Positions 59,706-64,000 of a stretch of 64,000 nucleotides of DNA are shown here, one piece after another. The translations under genes and the position numbers were made by a program. Source of the DNA: Thiohalomonas denitrificans (GTDB lineage: Bacteria; Pseudomonadota; Gammaproteobacteria; Thiohalomonadales; Thiohalomonadaceae); assembly GCF_016841685.1 (NCBI RefSeq), contig NZ_JAENYR010000009.1, positions 1-64,000 on the forward strand. The letters run 5' to 3'. Below the pieces are notes generated by a model. That model did no database searches. It saw only the letters and a program-made list of their open reading frames with translations, and was not told where the DNA came from. Within the stretch, counting starts at the first letter, position 1, and each line of letters starts with the position of its first letter.

Positions 59706-61430
59706 ATGGCCGTAGCCCTGCCCGGCACGGGCGTCTCCAAGGGAGTTGGCATCGGCAAGGCCCGCATCCTGCAGCGGGGCCGATTGGAGATACTCGAATA
59801 CGTGCTCCCCCGACAGCACGTCGAGGAGGAGGTCGTCCGCTTTCAAAAGGCCCTCGCCACCGCCCGCAGCCAGCTTGAGGCGATCCGCGATCGTATTCCC
59901 TCCGATACACCGGAAGAGATCGCGGCATTCATCGACACCCACCTGCTGATGCTCGAAGACAGCACGCTCTCGGCAGCACCGGTCGAGCTGATCCGCTCCA
60001 GACGCTGCAATGCCGAATGGGCCCTCAAACTGCAGCAGAATGCCCTGGAAAAGGTGTTCGATGCCATGGACGATGCCTATCTCAAGACCCGGCGCGATGA
60101 TGTCGCTCATGTAGCGGGGCGGGTACAGCAGGTGCTGTCCCAGGGGGAACGTTCGGCAGGCGTGCCTGAACCCGACGCCGGGTCACGAATCGTTATTGCC
60201 ATCGATATTGCCCCCAGCGACTTGCTCCTGCTGCATGAACAGCAGGTGGCGGCGATTGTCACGGAACGCGGTGGCCCGCTCTCCCACACCGCCATCCTCG
60301 CTCGCAATCTCGGGATCCCGGCAATCATGGGCGTAACGCGCGCCTACCAGTACATTGACGATGATGAACCGGTGGTCGTGGACGGGGAGCGCGGGGTCCT
60401 GATGGCCGGCCTGGACCCGGCGACGCTCGATTCCTATCGACGCTATGAGCGAGCACGCCGACGCGCCCGCGCTTCCCTCAACAAGCTCAAGGATCAGCCG
60501 GCAACCACCCGGGACGGCGTCGAGATCGTGCTGCACGTCAATATCGACTTGCCCGGGGATTTGGGCCAGGTACGCCGTGTCGGAGCCAGCGGGGTAGGAC
60601 TGTTTCGTACCGAGTTTCTCTACATGAACCGCCGGGTCCTGCCCGATGAGGAGGAGCAGTATCGTATTTACCGGCGGGCGCTCAAGCGCCTGCGCGGTCT
60701 GCCGCTCACCCTGCGCACTCTGGACCTGGGCGCCGACAAGGGTACCGAGGCAGAGATCACCACCTCGGTCTCACCCCTCGGACTGCGCGCGGTGCGCTTC
60801 TGCCTGAAGGAGGTGGACCTGTTCCGTGCTCAGTTGAGAGCCGCCCTGCGCGCCTCGGCTCACGGTCCCGTCCGACTGCTGATTCCCATGCTCACCCATA
60901 TCGGCGAGGTGCACCAGGTCCGCGGGCTGCTGGTACGCTATATGGAGGAGTTGAGCCACGAGGGCAAGCCCTTCGACTCGAACATCCCCATGGGCGGGAT
61001 GATCGAAGTGCCCGCCGCCGCCCTCTGTGCCGAATCCCTGGCGGGTCACCTGGACTTTCTCTCCGTCGGCACCAACGACCTGATCCAGTACACCCTCGCC
61101 ACCGACCGTATCGATGCGGCCGTGAGTCACCTTTATGACCCGCTCAACCCTGCCGTGCTGCGGCTACTCGCCATGATTCTCGACGCCGGACGCCGCCGAG
61201 GTGTTCCGGTTGCCATGTGCGGAGAAATGGCCGGCGACCCGCTGTTCACCCGTTTGCTCCTTGGCATGGGCCTCAGCGAATTCTCCATGCCTGCCGGCGC
61301 ACTGCTTGAGGTCAAAAGCATCATCACCTCCAGTGACGTCGCCAAGATCAGACACCGTGTCCATCGACTTCTGAAACAGCACGATCCCCTCGAAATCGCC
61401 GACGCCCTGGAGGCAATCAATCGGCTCTGA
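59706..61430 (+). CDS. ptsI: Phosphoenolpyruvate-protein phosphotransferase (PTS enzyme I)
   Basis: 574 aa, the standard EI length. The phospho-histidine is His194 (GGPLSHTAILARN). The PEP-binding C-terminal barrel has GASGVGLFRTEFLYMNR, DKGTEAEITT and the catalytic cysteine region PVAMCGEMAGDP. There is no N-terminal GAF domain, which separates it from PtsP/EI-Ntr. It phosphorylates HPr. Confidence 0.97.
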   Translation: MAVALPGTGVSKGVGIGKARILQRGRLEILEYVLPRQHVEEEVVRFQKALATARSQLEAIRDRIPSDTPEEIAAFIDTHLLMLEDSTLSAAPVELIRSRRCNAEWALKLQQNALEKVFDAMDDAYLKTRRDDVAHVAGRVQQVLSQGERSAGVPEPDAGSRIVIAIDIAPSDLLLLHEQQVAAIVTERGGPLSHTAILARNLGIPAIMGVTRAYQYIDDDEPVVVDGERGVLMAGLDPATLDSYRRYERARRRARASLNKLKDQPATTRDGVEIVLHVNIDLPGDLGQVRRVGASGVGLFRTEFLYMNRRVLPDEEEQYRIYRRALKRLRGLPLTLRTLDLGADKGTEAEITTSVSPLGLRAVRFCLKEVDLFRAQLRAALRASAHGPVRLLIPMLTHIGEVHQVRGLLVRYMEELSHEGKPFDSNIPMGGMIEVPAAALCAESLAGHLDFLSVGTNDLIQYTLATDRIDAAVSHLYDPLNPAVLRLLAMILDAGRRRGVPVAMCGEMAGDPLFTRLLLGMGLSEFSMPAGALLEVKSIITSSDVAKIRHRVHRLLKQHDPLEIADALEAINRL

Positions 61431-61505
61431 GGTCCTGTTTCTCTTTGGCCAGCGAAATCGCAGAGCGTAAACCTCCGGTTACGTTCCAGGGCCACCAAAA
61501 CCTGG

Positions 61506-61530
61506 TTGCCATGTGCGCCTAACCCGCCCT
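61506..61530. repeat. Half of a GCGCCTAACCC repeat
   Basis: GCGCCTAACCCGCCCTAC just before mgtE matches one arm of the hairpin at 63800-63873. The partner arm is missing here. Confidence 0.5.
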
Positions 61531-61562
61531 ACACTTCCCTGCTCTATCCAGCCGGTGCTCCC

Positions 61563-62921
61563 ATGACCGAAGCCATTGAGAAAGAAAAAACACCCGATCG
61601 TCTGCAGAGTTTTCACCGCTTTCTGTCGGCAGACGATACCGAGGGCATGCGCCAGGCGCTCGCGGAGATGCACCCGGCAGAAATCGCCGTGCTGCTGGAA
61701 TCCCTGCCCACGGATGAACGGCTTCAGGCCTGGAAAGAGGTCCCCTCCGAGCAGACCGGCGAAGTGCTCGCCCAGGTTCACGACAAGGTCCGCCTGACCC
61801 TGATCGGCACGATGGACTCGGATGAGCTCATCGCAGCCACCGAAAACCTGGACACGGATGACCTTGCGGACCTGCTGCCGGATATGCCCGAAGAGGTCAT
61901 CCAGCAGCTGCTGAATACGATGGATGAGCAGAACCGCGAGCGACTCGAAACGGTCCTGCCCTACCCGGAGGACAGCGCCGGCGGGTTGATGAACGTCGAC
62001 ACCATCACGGTGCGGGCGGATATCACCCTTGATGTGGTCCTGCGCTACCTGCGCCGCCGCGGCGAAATCCCCGAAACCACCGATAATCTGGTGGTGATCA
62101 ATCGCACCGGACATTATCTGGGACTGCTGCCGATCACCGAACTGCTGACCAACAAACCCGACCAGTCGGTGGCCGAGGTCATGCAGCGTGGCGTCGAGCC
62201 GATATCGGCCGATACCGAAGCGCACGAGGTCGCCCGCATCTTCGAGCAGCGCGATCTGGTCACCGCCCCTGTGGTGGATGCCGACGGCAGGCTGCTCGGC
62301 CGCATCACCATCGATGATGTCGTCGACGTCATTCGCGAAAGGGCCGATCACTCCTTCATGGGTATGGCGGGCCTCACCGAGGAAGAGGACATCTTCGCCC
62401 CGGTAATCACTTCGAGCCGCCGCCGCGCTATCTGGCTGGGGGTCAATCTCATGACTGCTTTCCTCGCCTCCTGGGTGATCGGCCTGTTCGATGCGACCAT
62501 CGACCAGCTGGTGGCGCTGGCGGTTCTGATGCCCATCGTCGCCAGTATGGGCGGCATCGCCGGCAGTCAGACGTTAACGCTGGTGATCCGTGCCCAGGCC
62601 CTTGGCCAGGTGGGCGTAAGCAACGCACGTCAGCTGTTGATCAAGGAGCTCACCGTCGGGTTTCTGAACGGGCTGGTGTGGGCCACGGTCATCGCGGTGG
62701 TGGCCGGACTCTGGTTCGATAGCGTATGGCTTGGAGTCATCATTGCCGCTGCGATGATGATCAATCTGGTCGTGGCGGCCCTCTCCGGCACGGTCATCCC
62801 ACTGATCCTGAAAAAAGTGGGCGCCGATCCGGCCCTGGCCGGCGGGGTGGTCCTGACGACAGTCACCGATGTAGTGGGCTTTTTCGCGTTCCTCGGACTG
62901 GCGACGCTGTTCCTGGTCTAG
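61563..62921 (+). CDS. mgtE: Magnesium transporter MgtE
   Basis: 452 aa from ATG 61563. It has an N-terminal cytosolic MgtE-N superhelix (about 20-125), two CBS domains (about 130-250) that sense Mg2+, and five membrane helices including MPIVASMGGIAGSQTLTLVIRA. It imports Mg2+ passively under control of the cytosolic sensor. The in-frame ATG at 61506 lies in a repeat and adds residues without homology. Confidence 0.96.
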   Translation: MTEAIEKEKTPDRLQSFHRFLSADDTEGMRQALAEMHPAEIAVLLESLPTDERLQAWKEVPSEQTGEVLAQVHDKVRLTLIGTMDSDELIAATENLDTDDLADLLPDMPEEVIQQLLNTMDEQNRERLETVLPYPEDSAGGLMNVDTITVRADITLDVVLRYLRRRGEIPETTDNLVVINRTGHYLGLLPITELLTNKPDQSVAEVMQRGVEPISADTEAHEVARIFEQRDLVTAPVVDADGRLLGRITIDDVVDVIRERADHSFMGMAGLTEEEDIFAPVITSSRRRAIWLGVNLMTAFLASWVIGLFDATIDQLVALAVLMPIVASMGGIAGSQTLTLVIRAQALGQVGVSNARQLLIKELTVGFLNGLVWATVIAVVAGLWFDSVWLGVIIAAAMMINLVVAALSGTVIPLILKKVGADPALAGGVVLTTVTDVVGFFAFLGLATLFLV

Positions 62922-62928
62922 TTTTTCA

Positions 62929-62987
62929 CCGCAAAGACGCAAGCGCGCGAAATCAAAACGGGTTTTCTTTGCGCCTTTGCTCGGCAA
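62929..62987. repeat. Palindromic element, ACCGCAAAGACGC type
   Basis: CACCGCAAAGACGCAAGCGC pairs imperfectly with TTTCTTTGCGCCTTTGCTCG just after the mgtE stop. Possible terminator-like role. Confidence 0.6.
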
Positions 62988-63006
62988 CGATTCGACGAGG
63001 GAATCT

Positions 63007-63198
63007 ATGAAGCAGGAGAGACTGATCGCATTGGCGGAAGCGGTAAGGAAGCGCTGCGTAGAGACGGCCGAGGAAGCGTACGAACAGGCCTCGATCAGCG
63101 GGTTATGCGGGAGTGGCGCGTGGGAAGTCGCCCAGGGTGCCGTGAAGACACTGGATATCGAGCCCCTTATCCGGGAGTTTCTCCGTTCCAACCGCTGA
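63007..63198 (+). CDS. Small conserved-looking protein of unknown function
   Basis: 63 aa. The sequence is mostly helical, with a patterned EAVRKRCVETAEEAYEQASISGLC core and a C-terminal IEPLIREFLRSN. I do not recognise a named family. The start is supported by GAGGGAATCT upstream. It lies between mgtE and yjgA. Codon use looks like that of neighbours. The helical design and two cysteines suggest a real gene, but function is unknown. Confidence 0.7.
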   Translation: MKQERLIALAEAVRKRCVETAEEAYEQASISGLCGSGAWEVAQGAVKTLDIEPLIREFLRSNR

Positions 63199-63259
63199 AG
63201 GAGGGGCTGGTTCGACAACGGTGAAGGATGCGGCCCGCAAACCCGGGTATAATCCCCCC

Positions 63260-63784
63260 ATGAACGAATCTGATTTCGAGTCCGGTATCGAAGAGCAGCC
63301 GGAGCCCCCCAGCAAAGGCCACTTCAAGCGCGAGAGCCATGCATTGCTAAAGGCGGCGTATCAGTTGGTTGAACTGCCCGACGCCAAATTACAGCTGGTG
63401 CCGATGTCCGACGACCTGAAAGAGGCGGTGGAACTGGGCCGGAAAATCAACAAGCACGGCGGTCGCAAACGGCAGATCAAGTACATCGGTAAACTGCTGC
63501 GCAGCATCGACGCAGAGCCCATTATGGAGGCCCTGGAGACCGTCGACTCGCGGGCTGCCGCCGCTACCGCGCGGCACCATCTGGCCGAACGCTGGCGCGA
63601 ACGCCTGCTGGACGAAGGGGATACCGCAGTCGGCGAGTTCGTAGAGACCTATCCGCAGGTGGACCGTCAGCATCTGCGTCAGCTGATGCGGAACGCCCGC
63701 GCCGAACGCAAGTCGGAAAAGCCGCCGCGCCACAGCCGCGAACTCTTCCGACTGGTTCGGGATACCATCGAAGGGCAGACGTAA
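63260..63784 (+). CDS. yjgA: DUF615 ribosome-associated protein YjgA (DarP)
   Basis: 174 aa (E. coli 183). The family motif KRESHALLKAAYQLVELPDAKL and the central GRKRQIKYIGKLLRSID are clear. DarP assists late 50S subunit assembly. ATG 63260 gives MNESDFESG; the frame upstream is not conserved. Confidence 0.95.
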   Translation: MNESDFESGIEEQPEPPSKGHFKRESHALLKAAYQLVELPDAKLQLVPMSDDLKEAVELGRKINKHGGRKRQIKYIGKLLRSIDAEPIMEALETVDSRAAAATARHHLAERWRERLLDEGDTAVGEFVETYPQVDRQHLRQLMRNARAERKSEKPPRHSRELFRLVRDTIEGQT

Positions 63785-63799
63785 AAGCGGGTTAACGAG

Positions 63800-63873
63800 G
63801 CGGTGGGTTACGGCGCGTTCAGCGTTCCAGTCCCATTCACTGCTGCGGCGCGCCTAACCCACCACCCTACGCA
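63800..63873. terminator. Hairpin GGTGGGTTA...TAACCCACC after yjgA
   Basis: GGTGGGTTACGGCGCG pairs with CGCGCCTAACCCACC, about 20 bp after the yjgA stop and just before the convergent gene. It could end transcription from both sides, but there is no clear T-run. It belongs to a repeat type also found as one arm at 61513-61530. Confidence 0.55.
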
Positions 63874-63884
63874 GCACCTAGCCA

Positions 63885-64000
63885 CTAAGTACCTTCAGTC
63901 ATATCGCAGGCGATACGGCGGTGACTCAGAACGGGGAAGGTGCGGCGGATGTCCGATAGGCGGTTGCGGTCGATCTCGGCGCTGACCACACCAGAGCCCC
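63885..64000 (-). CDS. C-terminal fragment of a carbon-nitrogen hydrolase (nitrilase superfamily)
   Basis: Only about 37 C-terminal residues are visible; the gene continues beyond the right edge. The tail reads VVSAEIDRNRLSDIRRTFPV followed by LSHRR, which matches the end of omega-amidase/nitrilase proteins (AEIDLxRLxxVRRxLPVLxHRR). The stop is TAG at 63885-63887 read on the minus strand. A carbon-nitrogen hydrolase gene commonly lies near tldD and yjgA in gammaproteobacteria. Confidence 0.7.
   Translation of the reverse strand, partial: GSGVVSAEIDRNRLSDIRRTFPVLSHRRIACDMTEGT

Overview
This window is chromosomal DNA from a GC-rich gammaproteobacterium. Three things support that: an E. coli-like dcw (division and cell wall) order, two blocks whose gene order matches Pseudomonas and other non-enteric gammaproteobacteria (murA-his-algW-Nif3-petABC-sspAB, and mla/kds/lpt/rpoN/hpf/ptsN), and an HPr kinase, which enterics lack. 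An order such as Chromatiales is plausible but inferred. Almost everything is housekeeping; I see no phage, plasmid, CRISPR, restriction or secretion system.

Layout. (1) 1-355: tandem 58-bp repeats and a palindromic element. (2) 356-26005: on the minus strand, transcribed right to left, mraZ-rsmH-ftsL-ftsI-murE-murF-mraY-murD-ftsW-murG-murC-murB-ddl-ftsQ-ftsA-ftsZ-lpxC, then an M23 peptidase, secA, argJ and a Nudix/TMP-synthase fusion, with a DciA-like gene on the plus strand. A strong promoter followed by a 10-bp-period GTGG array (probable MraZ operator) precedes mraZ. (3) 26006-27220: foldback elements, the RNase P RNA gene and heptanucleotide satellites. (4) 27221-32992: rsmI divergent from lpoA-yraN-diaA-dolP, as in E. 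coli, plus an FAD-linked oxidase. (5) 33109-36895: sspB, sspA and the cytochrome bc1 operon petABC. (6) 37096-44374: Nif3-like gene, a DegS/AlgW-type protease, hisC, hisD, hisG, murA and ibaG. (7) 44552-49895: mlaFEDCB, then a DUF72-like gene between two nearly identical 244-bp direct repeats, then mlaA. (8) 49916-62921: yrbG, a small HMA protein, kdsD-kdsC-lptC-lptA-lptB, rpoN, hpf, ptsN, hprK, rapZ, EIIA-Man, HPr, EI and mgtE. (9) 63007-64000: a 63-aa unknown protein, yjgA (darP) and the 3' end of a carbon-nitrogen hydrolase gene.

The genes cohere around the envelope: peptidoglycan precursors and septation (dcw, murA, lpoA, M23), LPS synthesis and export (lpxC, kdsD/C, lptCAB), outer-membrane lipid asymmetry (mla), protein export (secA), and a PTS phosphorelay that looks regulatory because no sugar permease is encoded here.

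The less ordinary content is intergenic: short non-autonomous elements with perfect terminal inverted repeats (5707-5922, 41894-42060, remnant at 52173), foldback elements, nested palindromes and heptamer satellites. I did not find a convincing new biological system. The best leads are the repeat-flanked DUF72-like gene, MlaA without a lipobox cysteine, the probable MraZ operator with an opposed GTGG cluster upstream, and the regulatory PTS with HprK.
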